Assembly: GCA_049999765.1 (NCBI GenBank) | Contig: JBNGIQ010009433.1 | Span: 190,697-241,504, forward strand | Direction of reading: 5' to 3' | DNA from: Phaeoceros laevis | Taxonomy: Eukaryota; Anthocerotophyta; Anthocerotopsida; Notothyladales | Length of the DNA stretch: 50,808 nt | Shown: positions 1 to 11,395 of the stretch, one piece after another | How the letters are laid out: each line of letters begins with the position of its first letter | Position numbering within the stretch: the first letter of the stretch is position 1 | Made by a program: the position numbers and the translations under genes | The notes under the pieces: model-generated | What the model saw: only the letters and a program-made list of their open reading frames with translations | Databases searched by the model: none | What the model was told of the DNA's origin: nothing

Positions 1-19
1 GGCAACGTGACAAAAATGT

Positions 20-1016
20 CCCGGTGGGCTCTTAAGGGTTAACCCTTAATGACCCAGGCTTCGAATCGCCCGTTTTGGGCGTGTTTCTTATGACAAAAAA
101 AGGGCAAAAGCGGCTGGTCCCATGAGGGCCGTACCCGCTATGTCGAGCAAGTGTCATGACGGCTGCCACCAGCGACCACCAGGCCTATAAGTGCCTAGAA
201 GGACAACCCAAGCCTATGCCGTGGCCGTCCCTATAGGGGAATCTAACACCCAAGCCTTAGACCCATGGCACCTGATAAAATAAGGAGGAGTATAAGGCTG
301 AGTTTCCATGAGGGGTCGACCCAACCAAAACCCGGTGATGTGGGAAGAGGACAAGCCAGTTTTTTGGCGCGACGCGGTGCCAAAACGATTGGGTCGGCCG
401 ATTCCGCTGGGTTTATTTTTAGTGACCCATGGAATCGGCTGGGTCGGCTGATTGTCCTCACCGGCGCCACGTTGGCAGCTGCATAATGGCTTGTCACACC
501 AGGGTGAGGGGCGCGCCGGGAATTTGTGCATGTGACTACGCGCGACCCCTTACTGATTGGTAGTGCCCAGTCTACAACCGGGCAACTGTCGGTTCACTGC
601 CATGTGGCCGCGTCCTTCGACGGACTACATGGGAATGAACTTACCCACCCTGCGCGCGTTTCCAGGGACGGGTTGCACACCATGGAAACCCAGCCTAAGC
701 CCAGGATTCCGTGCCGGATGCGGATCTCTAAAGCCGGGCTGCCACCAAGAGACCCGGCATGATCTCTCCAATGTGACAGAAAACGGGGCCCTTGCTGGTC
801 CCGTACAATCTTCTCACCATATTGTTCCTCGCATATTACATCTATACACGTGGCAAGTAGGCTCATTGGATAGAGCTGAACTAGCTCTTTCGATTGGTAG
901 TAAAAAAAAATTATTTTAAAAACATTGCATGTGTAACTGTTTTCAGAATTGTGGGCAAGGACAAAACCGGCCATAAAATGGGCTGTGGGGTCATTAAGGG
1001 TTAAGTTGCTAACCCC
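20..1016. mobile_element. Fold-back / TIR-like element remnant
   Basis: A motif TTAACCCTTAATGACCC at about 42-57 returns inverted at about 990-1006, and GCCCGTTTTGGGC-like sequence next to it is also imperfectly mirrored. A second inverted pair lies inside: AGGCTGAGTTTCCATG near 296-311 and its near complement near 681-697. This nested symmetry suggests a MULE-like or fold-back DNA element. No transposase reading frame is visible between the arms, so it would be non-autonomous. The left end may be cut by the window edge, so no target-site duplication can be shown. The class is inference. Confidence 0.4.
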
Positions 1017-1089
1017 CACACAGCATTGTACAATGTATATCCTATTATCCTATCTTAATTATATATCATTACTATTGTTACCCCTCTTG

Positions 1090-1169
1090 GTTAACGTTAA
1101 CTTCCGACTTGCGTGGCAAGACGCCAAAGGTCGGACGGTGCGGAGTGCGGACCACAGCCCTATATAAAG
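1090..1169 (+). promoter_or_regulatory. Probable MYB3R core promoter (palindrome plus TATA box)
   Basis: A TATATAAAG box sits at 1161-1169, about 480 bp before the MYB3R start codon. A perfect 12-bp palindrome, GTTAACGTTAAC, lies at 1090-1101 and contains AACGTT cores of the kind MYB proteins can bind. The transcript would have a long, pyrimidine-rich leader (about 1195-1643). The TIR-like element ends only about 150 bp upstream of the TATA box. Promoter activity is inferred from position and motif only. Confidence 0.45.
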
Positions 1170-1643
1170 TAGGGACACGTAAAATTGATAGAAAAGAATA
1201 TATTTGAAAATATTGCCCATAAGGCCTTCATTCACCGCAGAGGACACTATCCGTTGAGATCCCGCTCTCTCGTTCTCGTTCGGCTTGCTCTCGTTGCGCT
1301 TTGCGTCTGGTAGTGTCTCTCTCGTTGGTTTGGTTGTGGTTCTGGTTCAGGAAGGACCATGGGCGGGCTGGTGCTGCGCCAGGGTTCTCCTATATCCAGC
1401 GCTTGCCTGCTTCTCCTGCATCCTTCCCGGACCGTCATCTTCCTTGCTGACATTCCGGACCTACCTGCACGCTGACTCTCATCACAGTCCTCGCCGCCTG
1501 TTTGCCTGCACCGTTGGCCTTCTGGCGCTTCCGCCCTCCAAGGCAATAGGGTCCCAGGGAGCTCTCATGGTGGGCGTGTCCGGGAGCACTCCAAATCCGA
1601 GGGGAGGTTCAGCTTGGAAGGCGGTACACAGGTTTAAGCACTG

Positions 1644-4600
1644 ATGCAGGGCGCATCAGGGGGCACTCGAACAGGGGGTCCTACACGCAAATCTTCCAAA
1701 GGAGGTTGGACGCCGGAGGAGGTAGGCATCTGTCTGTTGCCAACCTCGTAGCAGCCTTTTGCTCAGGATAGAATTATAGGCGAGCAGCTTTTGTGCGGTA
1801 GAGGTCATTTGTCTGCCGGGATCGAGACGATTTTTTTGTAAGGAATGCTCTATCCGCCAGCACACTGCTCGCAATGCTCACTCTGGAAGTGGGACGTATT
1901 TTCTGCTGCTTCTGAATTCAGGATGAGATCTTGAGGAAGGCCGTTCAATGCTTCAAGGGCAAAAATTGGAAGAAGATAGGTAGGAGCAGCTAACCAGGTG
2001 GCGCCGGTTGTAGCTACAGTTACTTGCAGATGCTTTAGACTTGCGTGAAGAAAAACATCAGGGGGCAATTTGCACCACTACTGTCTTCATCATGGACGTG
2101 TTGACTCAACCATTCGCGTGTTTATTTCTGCGTAGCTGAATACTTCAAAGATCGAACGGATGTTCAATGCTTGCATCGCTGGCAAAAGGTCCTCAATCCG
2201 GATCTGGTGAAGGGTCCATGGACTAAAGAGGTGGGTCATTTAGTTGGTGGTGCTTTACCTTGTTACACATCTGTCTGTAAAATGGTGATTGAGTTGAAGC
2301 TGTATGTATATGAATGATGCAGGAAGATGACATAATTGTGGAGCTTGTTCAAAAAAACGGTGCCAAAAAGTGGTCAGTCATAGCACAAAATTTGCCTGGG
2401 AGGATTGGGAAGCAGTGCCGAGAAAGGTTGGAGTTCAGTTTTTGCAAGCCGTCAGGTGCTTCAGCTCATTGCTTGTGAGATTCTTGGTTTCAAGTACTTA
2501 CTGGCAGTCTTTTTATTGTCTGTTCTGTTATTGATCAGATGGCACAATCATTTGAATCCCGAGATAAAGAGGGATGCCTGGACAGAGCAGGAAGATATTG
2601 CACTGATACAGGCCCACCAATTTTATGGCAACAAGTGGGCAGAAATTGCGAAAACCCTTCCTGGAAGGTATTTTGTCAGAACCATGATCACCTGTTTGCT
2701 GGAATGTTAGGGTAGCAAAGTTGGCAGCTCCCTAGTAGCTCTTGGACTGCCTTGGATGCCACACTGTTGAGTACACTGAGGTTAAGCATTTTATAGAAAT
2801 TCTTTTGTCAACAAGCTTAGCAAGTTACTGTGCTGAATCAATTTGTCTTGGAGACACAGTTGTGTTGCTTACACTAGACATGTTATAAAAAACACGGTAC
2901 TCATTTGCTTAGAAACAGGTCAGACAATTCCATAAAAAATCATTGGAACAGCACCATGAAGAAGAAGGTGGACCCTGCCTCTGCAAATGATCCAATCTCA
3001 AAGGCTCTTTTGGCCTATCAGACGAAACAGGAGGCCCAGAAACATGTGCAGGAATCTTCGCAACAGGAACTTGCAAGCCGTTCATCCAGCATAATGAGTA
3101 TCCTGCTGCAAGCCAGTTCTGCACCTAATTGTGGATCCTTAGTGGGCAATTCAGCTCTAAGCACTTATGAGAGCAGACCAGCTGATAACTTCTTCTCTGC
3201 TAAATCGCAGCCAATGGAAACTGATAGTGGCCCGATTAATGGCTGCTTTCAGGGTCCCCAGCTTGGCCCGTCAAGACTTGAGGGATGCACTGGCAATATT
3301 TATTCTAGTGCCGCACCACTTTGCGGAACTTTGCCACCCAACATCGGAATGACCAACTTTGATAGCAGACCAAGCAGTCATTGCTTTCAGCCACCTGAAA
3401 GTGAGAGAGCACCCAGTGATGGCTGCTTTAATGGTGGTTCCCATGTTGGCCAGTCCAGATATGATGGTTGTAGCACATTAGGTGACAGCTGCCTCCCTTG
3501 TGGTTCTCATTTGGCAGAAAGTGAGAGCAGGTTAGGTGACGAGTGCTTCCCCTGTGGTTCGAGTGTTAGCCAGTCACGACATGATGGATGTGATGCTGGT
3601 GCTTATTCCTCAACTGTCTTCTCCGACATAAAGGATGGACGTGGAGACAGAGAGGGTGCAATGCAGTTCACTGATGATCCCCTTGCAGCAGCAAACCAGG
3701 CAATCATCAATTACAGCTTGCCATCCTTACTGGAACCACAGGAGGAAAGCAGGAATCTTGGTCCAAATGTTAGCCAGTCAAGACATGATGGATGTGATGT
3801 TGCTTATTCCTCATCCATGTTCTCTGACAGAAAGGATGGACGTGGACAGAGAGAGGGTGCCATGCAGTTCACTGATGATATCCTTGCAGCTGCAAACCAG
3901 GCAATCATTAGTTACAGCATGCCATCCTTAGTAGTGGAGCCACAGGATGAAAGCAGAAGCAATGACAAGCTGACCTCTTTGGATGAGGATGCTTTATTCT
4001 ATGAGCCGCCGCAATTCCCTCATCTGGACTTGCCTCCTTTTTTCAGTTACGACCTGATGAGTCCAAGTGGGCAATCACACCAGGCATATAGTCCCTTGGG
4101 TGTGAGACAGATGATTCTTTCTACTGCAAACTGTGTAACACCAACTGGGTGTGGGTCTCAGTCTCTCTTCCCACTGAGCAGCCCTCTGTCACAGCTCCGC
4201 AGTGCTGCCAAAAGTTTTGACGGAACCCCTTCCCTGTTCCGGAAACGGCGGCGCCAGTTAAATAGTGGGGATGAAAACTCTGCTGATAGTAGGCCAGATG
4301 CATCCACTGGAGCAAGGCAAAGCACTGGAAACGGGCATTCTGCAGGAACAGGTGGTGGGTTGCTTCAAGCCTTTTCATCTGTGGGCACCCCTGATGACAA
4401 GTCATCACTTTCTTTTCCAGAGGAGCGGCTAGTTAGTCGTGTGGGGAATGACTCTCCTTGGGGTGGAGCACTTTTGCAGTCTCCTTCCTCACCGTGGCGT
4501 TTACTCGACTCGTACGGTATATTACAACATGACTCTGTGAATTCTACGCTTGAGGTACTTGTTTTTGACTTCATTATTTTGCAGGCACATGCTTTCTTTG

Positions 4601-5211
4601 GCATTACAGCGTTTACCCCCTCATCCTTTTACTTATTGTGGTCTTGATGGATTCAAGGGCCTAGATATGCTGGGTGAAGATGGACATCTGAACGTGATGA
4701 GAAGCTTAGATGAAAATGCTTTGGCAACATATGCGGATGCGGGTGTGATCCAGCTTCCCAAGTCATCTGGGATTGAATGTCCGGCAGCGCAGCTCCTGTC
4801 TGCCAAGAGCCAGGTTGACCATACCCATGATCTGAAGGAGAACAAGTCAGGGATGGATACGGCTGAGCATTTTGCTGGTGGAGCATTGCGCGGCTGGTTT
4901 TCGGTAAGTTTCTTTGTTGCTTTCAAGGTAAAGTCATGGGGACGGTACCAGTATCTGAGGTGTCCAAAGGGGAGGGTTGTGCCTAGTGACTTCGTTCCAT
5001 CTACCATGTCTAGGAGAAAATCTAAATTGTGTGACACCGTGTGGTTATCCTGCAGCCAGTGCGTGCTGAGATGTCAAGTGTGGGGTTGACAACGACGCCT
5101 AATCGGGGTTCCTTTTTTATGCATGGTTCGGATGAGCTACATCAATCCTTCCCTGGGGGCCTGAACTCTGTATTCAGCCCTTCTATGTATTTATTGAGGG
5201 AGTGTCGATAG
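1644..5211 (+). CDS. MYB3R: Three-repeat MYB transcription factor (R1R2R3, MYB3R type)
   Basis: Eight exons (1644-1721, 1922-1979, 2136-2230, 2323-2426, 2539-2667, 2919-4554, 4610-4903, 5056-5211) join in frame to 849 aa. R1 (about 20-67), R2 (72-119) and R3 (124-170) carry the expected Trp residues, e.g. W22, W42, W61 and W74, and R3 ends in the plant signature GRSDNSIKNHWNSTMKKK. The C-terminus has the conserved SPSMYLLRECR motif just before the stop. MYB3R proteins bind MSA elements in G2/M cell-cycle promoters in the nucleus and act as activators or repressors, some within DREAM-like complexes. The large exon 6 is Ser/Gly/Asp rich and contains an in-frame tandem duplication. The start is the only ATG opening onto the R1 exon. 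The sixth intron is only 55 bp and its exact acceptor (4609) was chosen by frame. Activator versus repressor type cannot be told from sequence alone. Confidence 0.92.
3565..3966 (+). repeat. In-frame tandem duplication in MYB3R exon 6 (204-nt unit)
   Basis: Two consecutive copies begin with VSQSRHDGCD at 3565 and 3769, exactly 204 nt (68 aa) apart. Shared blocks include DGRG-REGAMQFTDD and AAANQAII-YS-PSL. Shorter, more diverged relatives of the SR-DGC element occur upstream (about 3270-3530), so the region seems to have grown by repeated duplication. The reading frame is kept in both copies. Confidence 0.85.
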
Positions 5212-5947
5212 CATTTTTTGTCCAGCATTTGTGTATGTGGTACTCTTGTGACTCTCATGTATCGATATAATTATTATTCCGGTGTGCACGTATATATTGT
5301 GTTCCTACCAAAAGTCTGCGACTGCAGGAATCATTTGTCTTGCAAGTTGCAGGGACGTGTATGATTCTAGGGACGGAGTAGAGTCGAGCACGCCGTTACA
5401 GAAGTCCTGAGTGTCAGAGCATGCGAATGACGTGAACAATTGACATCGCTTACATGCAACTTAAACTTGGAGTAGAGATAACGTTTGAGGGTTGTTCACA
5501 AACTCTGACAGGACCAGGACCCAAGTACCACTCTTGTTAGGCAACTGCTTACACGTCACATGATTCTTCATCACACCATCTGGATGTGTGCCAGAAGTCT
5601 AGCAACTGACAACAAATATGTCGCTCGTGAATCTGGACTCTTGCTCTACTCGCTAACGCCACAAACCAACGCCAAGAGGAGGGTTGAGAGAAATTGGCTG
5701 CTTCGCATGGATAGCGGCCTTTCAGAATAATTAAGGCGTTTCCAGCAAAACCTCAGTGAGTAGCTCAACGGAGTGTCCCTGCCTTATTCGGGAGATGGAT
5801 GTCCCAGTGTCCGCAATTATGGCTATGTACACTGCATCGTAGCATCCATATTACTAGCTGAACTCCGTTCACATCCCTCCTGTGTGGTAGTCTAGATTGT
5901 ACAACGTAACTTTTGGCTTTTGGCCGTAAAGCGATATCCCAACCAAT
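5212..5947. other. Intergenic, two convergent 3' ends
   Basis: This stretch lies between the stop codons of MYB3R (+) and the RING-CH gene (-) and should hold both 3' UTRs. I see no reading frame with family similarity, no RNA gene and no clear repeat. Confidence 0.6.
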
Positions 5948-7490
5948 TTACGCCAACTCATGGGCAGCAGAGGGACCAGGAGCCACTGAAAATCTCATCC
6001 CTCTGGCCTGTCCAGCTTGGAGTAGTATAGCAGCCGCCATTGCCGCTTCCTGCAGAAGTGAAATAGAAATTTTGAATGAGAATATGACGCCAAGACGGTG
6101 CCTGGTGTCAGAGTACAGAAGCGCATAACAGATCATTACAATCACCTGTCGCTGCCTCCTTCGCTGTAGGATATTCATTGCTCTGGCCATAATATAGCAA
6201 GGGAGAAGGAAGCCAGCAGCACGCAAAAGGAAAAGCTGCAAGCAACGTGAAAGGGTGTTAGATTGAAAGGATGAAAGAAATAGAGCCCTACTCCCCAAGT
6301 TGCAAGCCGTTCATCGGTCATGCAGACACACCGTGAAGAAAGTGGAAGTGTCTTCATTGTTTCCACTGGCGTCAGCCATGGCGAGAGCATGTCGAAGGAG
6401 CAACAAAGCCATCAACTGCCATGCAAATGTTCATGTCAGATAGTCAGATGTCGAGAATGGACGTTGAGAACCAAGCTCACAAAATTGGAGCACGTACAAT
6501 AAGGGCGGCCGATCGGCAACAAGAGGCGCTGGTCGCATTCCCTGCAGCATACTCATCATATTCTGCTTCCAAGAAGTGCCGCTCGGCGGCAGCCATTGCA
6601 AGAATGCGGGGATCATGCAGATCCAACTGATGTGCGCCTGTGATCCCCCACTCTCCACTGAAAACAGGACACATTTTCCAAGTGAGCGAAATGCCGAATA
6701 GCAGATAACAGGCCGGCTGACGTTACACACACCATAGATTCACAGGAGAACGGTTGACCTACCTCAGCTCAATTGGAATTCCATCAGGATGCAGAGGCCG
6801 CGGAGGTGCAGTGTAACCATTCTTGTAAGGCTGCAATCAGTGGACCGGGAATGGGGTCAAACTCTGTTTGAAACACTCCCTGGGCTCTATCCAGAAGTAC
6901 AGCAATTGCATGCAGCAACACACAGAAGTACCTGATGACAAATCTCGCACGTCGTATCGCCCTTCTCATTGCACCAACGCTGAACACATTTCCTGTGGGC
7001 AAACTGCAAGCCGACATCGCACTCAAATTACAACTTCCACAACACGTACTACTTTCCAGCAAACCAAAAGGAGGACTTGGGCGGGGTATACTTTAGTCCA
7101 CACCGAGACACGAGTAATACTAATGCCTAAAGCTCTGGAGAAAACGTGAGACTGCTGTCGAACAGGCAAAGTGAACTAAATGAAACTTTCACAAACCTTT
7201 ACACTTCCGGAGCAGGCACACGGCGTCTCGAGGTTCGCAACCTCATCCTCCTCCTGACAGATACGGCACTCAACCGTAGTCCCGGATCCAGGTGCATTCA
7301 GCAGCGGCACGGCCCCCTCCTCGGCAGGCCCGACGCCATCACCCTTCACGCCCTCGGCAACGGAAATTGAGATAAGATGCTCATTTTGAGCTTGGGCGTA
7401 CTTAGAGGAGGAGCTGCCAGCCTCCTTGGTGGAATCCACCGCAGTGGCGGATGCCAGCCGGTCCACATCCAATGCAACGTGGTCCCCCAT
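5948..7490 (-). CDS. Membrane RING-CH (RINGv) E3 ubiquitin ligase, DUF3675 type
   Basis: Seven exons on the minus strand (7490-7197, 7003-6932, 6830-6763, 6657-6498, 6415-6332, 6235-6146, 6049-5948) give 289 aa. The protein starts [12 protein letters not shown], as plant relatives do, which decides the ATG at 7490 even though the frame stays open upstream. A C4HC3 RING-CH finger spans about 75-120 (CRIC, CAC, HRKC, CEIC). A Tyr/Pro linker with GYTAPPRP follows. Two hydrophobic segments, [12 protein letters not shown] and [17 protein letters not shown], are likely membrane spans and precede the family signature [15 protein letters not shown] proteins of this kind transfer ubiquitin at endomembranes; substrates are generally unknown. 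The finger is split after CSGSVK by the first intron. The family assignment is strong, the cellular role is inference. Confidence 0.9.
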
Positions 7491-9096
7491 CCCGTCGGCC
7501 CTGAAAGCAGGCCGTCTAGGTTTCTTCCCCCAAAGACGGGCGCGCTTCAACCTATCCAGGTTCTTGGACCACAATTCCCAGCAACCAGCCGGATCTTGCC
7601 ACCCGCCTCCCCGAACAGACTTGACCCGTACGGAATCGAACCACTTCCCTCAGCTCCAGAACTTCCAAAGAGCAGACCTGTCCGGCTCTCAATTGCAATG
7701 CGCCGCACAAGCTGCAATTCCAGGCTGCCTTGCCTAGCTAGGGCAGAAAACCGAGCTCCACAAAACACCCTTCCAACCTCAAACTCCAGCTCCACCTCAA
7801 CTTCCTCCCCGCAGCAATGCAGCTCCGGCTGAGAGACACCAGCTCAGGACCTGCGTTTCAGCAGTCCCCGGTCCTCCGAACACCTCACCAGAACCAGCTC
7901 AACACTCCCGAGCAGCAGCTCCGCAACCTCTCCACACAGCTCCCAGCAACACAACACGCAGCCTTGGACGCGCCACACTCAAAGCCAAAGCACCTCCTCT
8001 CCCCGAGACGTGAGCGGAGGGGCAAGGAAAGAAGGCGACGATCGCAGGGGCACACAAGGGCAACGCGGAACTTGCGAAGAAGGAAGATGAAGAAGGTGAG
8101 CAGCGTTGGCAGGGCGCTTTGTGGTGAGAGAGAGGAGGAAGGGGTAACGGCGAAATTTCATCCGGCGAAACCGGTCTCCCGGGAACGAAAAGAAAAAGAA
8201 AGGCGGCACCCCTCTCAGGGCGCGCCTTTTAAGGGGGGCCTTCGTCGAGGCAGGCTGGCGAAAGGCGAAAATCACCCTCCGTACGGGTAAACTTACGTGG
8301 CCGCGCGACTATGGCTGCACAGTCAAAAACCCGATAGGCTACCAAGCAATTCAAAGGGTCGGAAAAATCGCGTCGGGAGCAGTAGTCTTTGAGAACGCGG
8401 ACAAATGAGGGCGCGCGGCTTGACTTGGCACGCTACTTAAGGCCGCAGCTACTTATCGACACATGGCATTGGAGATAAAAGGGGAAATGGAAGATTCGAG
8501 CGAGCTCGGGATAACAGGGCCCGGTTGCCTATGGGGCGGTCGGCCCCACTTCCAAAAGGGACCAGCGCATCATCGTCCCTCCACCTACTCATCCGCCCCG
8601 TCGGCCAGCATGCCCATCCCGTTCCACAGGACGGCGGTGGGGCCGCAAGGAAGTTGGGTTGGGGCCCTGATTAACGATTAACGGATACCTGCAAGCCAGA
8701 CGAGCTCATATAAAGGAAGGGAGATGGGAGCTTGAAGGCCATATGTTTCTGACGTTACCCACCAAATTTGCAACCAACTTCGGAACGTGCCATTATGGAG
8801 CTACTGTTCGAATTTGGAACAGGACACGTGACGAGGCTGTACTTCGGGTAGGGCCGGTAGGCTAATTCTTGGCTCACCCAGGTCAGGTCCTTACAACTAC
8901 TGAGTGACCAAAACGATTTGCTGAATTTGATTCTGATAAATTTGATTCCATACGACTGAGAGTGATGAGAGGTTGTACTTACTCAACAGAGATCATTACT
9001 GCGGTAGCCACACCTCGGGAATGTTGTACACACGGTAGCAGGGAAGTGCGGTAGCGTACAGGCAACGTAGATTGGCAGGACGAATCCCTTTGTCAA
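7491..9096. other. Intergenic: RING-CH leader and promoter, fibrillin 3' side
   Basis: The first part (7491-about 8300) is GC-rich and open in several frames, including upstream of the RING-CH start; it most likely holds that gene's 5' UTR and promoter. From about 8300 to 9096 I see no gene. Scattered short frames show no family similarity. Confidence 0.5.
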
Positions 9097-10758
9097 TCAA
9101 TCGGATTGCTTCCTCCGAGCTGCGACGAAGACAGAGCCTTTGTCACCTCGCCCTATCCGGAAGGTGGAGTCCAAGAAGGTTGTCTCAACCCACCTACCAG
9201 GCATGGGATGAGATGTCAGGCTTAAAGGTACTGTGCTGGGTTGCGGATAGGATGCGGTAGGAGGATTGCTGTCAACAAAGGTAGGAGCTTTACCCCTTTG
9301 GTCTGACCCAGCTCAGGGATATGGTGGGTGACCTCCAACTGCCGAGCTGCACAGTGAAGTTCTCAAATGTTACGTTAAGCCTCACAGCGCCACTGCTTGT
9401 AGCTGGAGCTTTTTCAGCTGCCCCTCTGATGGTCAATGAACCTGCAGGCACGGCAAGAGTGTGATATATCTTGCTTTTGTAAGTCGGTCATGGAAAGCTT
9501 GTCAGCAACAGGCAAGCATTGGACCAAAGGCAATTGAGAATAATACTCCAGTACGGAATGTTGAGTTGCTGAAGTATCAAGGAATCTGCTACAAGTGAGA
9601 CTGCGATTCAGATAACAGTGACCAAGCGGGTGAGGATCCATATGATAGGGCTTTACCATCCAGCCCGAAGAATGTGAAGTCTGCGATGTTCTCTGCCACT
9701 CCATTTACTGTGTCAATGACCTGAAACAGTGAGCGTAAAAGGCGCATCATCGTTTACTACCCTCGACGGCACCATGGCGTGCTTGCAACCTTCTCTACTC
9801 TTCCCGAAAACTGGTGTACCTGGGAGCTTCTTGTCTGCTTGACTGACCCGAATGACAGAGGCTTTAGCCTGGCCAAGAAGGGGCCTTCTTCCACTCCAGC
9901 AAACTTGTCAACTACCTCATCTGCAAGACGAAGGTGATTTTGATTTGCATCCTACAAATGCAAGCTGAGGTAACACCCAGGAGTGCAGTACAGAAGGTTT
10001 AAAATGCCAAATGCAGGTACCTTCAATAGGAGCTGTATAGAGCAGTGACCAAAGCCCGTTCAGAAGCGGAGAGTTGATGGGGTCCGGAGTAGGGTTCAAA
10101 AGCTCCAAGTCCTGCAATGTCCTAATTCATCCACCATGAGGCTACCACATGCATTGTCTTAAGCCTAAGAGGCCCTGCATGTCCGCAGAAGCTGACACAA
10201 AAGCTCGCCTCTGTCAAGATTCCCCAAATGCACAATTCGACCAACTTGCCTTAATCACTTCCAATATCTGTCTCCTCCGATCAGGTGTGGTGGCCTATAG
10301 GTGGAACCGAAAATTATTAGGTTCGATCATCAAGATAAAGGGTACCCCGCAGGAAAGACAGTTCAAAACGACGTAGAGACCTAGGGGATGGCCACCTTGC
10401 CTCGATTTGTATTGGCCACAGAACGAATCACCGTTTTCTTTAGCTCCTCCCTTTTGTCATCCTTGTATGATGTCGATGCTTCAGGAGAACCGGCTGTTGA
10501 GCCGCCGTCAGTGATGCTGCTTCGTGTGACAGTTCTCTCCCTCGGGATCGCTGCCTTAGTCTAGTACAGAAAACCTGACATTCCATGAAATGCCCCTTCT
10601 AGAATTGAAGACTATAATTCATACCGGAGACCAGACTCACAATACAATGTGTGAACGTCGTTAGCAGCTTGGTATGTCGTAGGCGGCGATTGAAGGCCAC
10701 CTTCCGGCTGGGAAAATGGAGAACGAAGCCATCCTACACATCGTCCACAGCTCGACAT
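9097..10758 (-). CDS. Plastid lipid-associated protein (PAP/fibrillin family)
   Basis: Eight exons on the minus strand (10758-10641, 10550-10396, 10294-10250, 10111-10021, 9920-9820, 9720-9657, 9417-9294, 9193-9097) join in frame to 264 aa. The N-terminus (about 1-60) is Ser/Thr/Arg rich with few acids, like a chloroplast transit peptide. The fibrillin domain begins KREELKKTVIRSVANTNRG, continues through LNPTPDPINSPLLNGLWSLL and ends with the family pattern GWVETTFLDSTFRIGRGDKG. Fibrillins are lipocalin-like proteins of plastoglobules, thylakoids and stroma that bind lipids, quinones or carotenoids. The third intron has a GC donor (GCAAGT at 10249-10244). The ATG at 10758 was chosen because its exon joins the domain exon in phase; a nearby alternative ATG (10707) runs into a stop. 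The subgroup (FBN number) is not assigned. Confidence 0.88.
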
Positions 10759-11395
10759 CACCTACACGCTTTGACCTCATCGAAATCTGACACACCATGT
10801 TTCAGCACGCCAAGCAAGGAGATTTTACAAGAACGGCCGGAACAAGCACGACTCCCGCCATAACTCCGATGATCAGTCCAACACACCATGCCCAGATCAT
10901 GGTATAAGCCAGTGCCGGCCACGTGTGCCCTAGACTGAATAGCGGTGAATCCTTTGCGTGTGCATTAGCGTCAGCTGTGGGGCCTCTCTCTCGAATCGTG
11001 GCCAAGGAAGGGAAAGCAGGGAGGATGCCAGGTCTATTCCCAAGGTCTGCTTTTGCTGCCGCTTCTGCCGTGCCAGGATTCAGTGCAAGCACCACCGCAC
11101 GATTTGCTAGGCACAATACCGTCACCACTGCTTTCCACCTTGGTAACCTTCCTTGGATTCTTTGCAAGGCGTCCAAACTTTCATCAGGGTAGCGCGTGTC
11201 TTTCTTCACCAACAAAAATCAGGATGTTCGCATGCGTCTCATTTTTGGTCGGAATGAAATGAGTCTTGTGCTTGTGTCGGATAGGGTTGGCTACTGCATT
11301 CACGGATTGTGCCAAGGGTGGCTTTGATTTCTCCACATGCTCTGTTTCTTTTGTAGTACAGCGATCGGGTTTAGGATCCCTGAAGTGTCATCGAG
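10759..11395. other. Divergent intergenic between fibrillin (-) and MAEA (+)
   Basis: This interval should hold both promoters. On the minus strand a frame is open from 11218 to 10802 and encodes a hydrophobic stretch (YTMIWAWCVGLIIGVMAGVV). It has no ATG upstream of that stretch, a stop codon just before it, and no exon I could join to it, so I do not call it a gene. Codon bias in GC-rich DNA keeps the opposite strand open too. Confidence 0.4.

Noticed and set aside
594-1019. 141-codon minus frame inside the TIR-like element
   Set aside because: No transposase or other domain, and a non-gene-like composition.
7491-7574. Extension of the RING-CH protein by 28 codons
   Set aside because: The extended frame starts with TTG; the family begins with MGDH at 7490.
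10802-11218. Minus-strand frame with a hydrophobic segment upstream of the fibrillin gene
   Set aside because: No ATG before the conserved-looking part, a stop just upstream and no exon to join; the opposite strand is open as well, which suggests composition bias.
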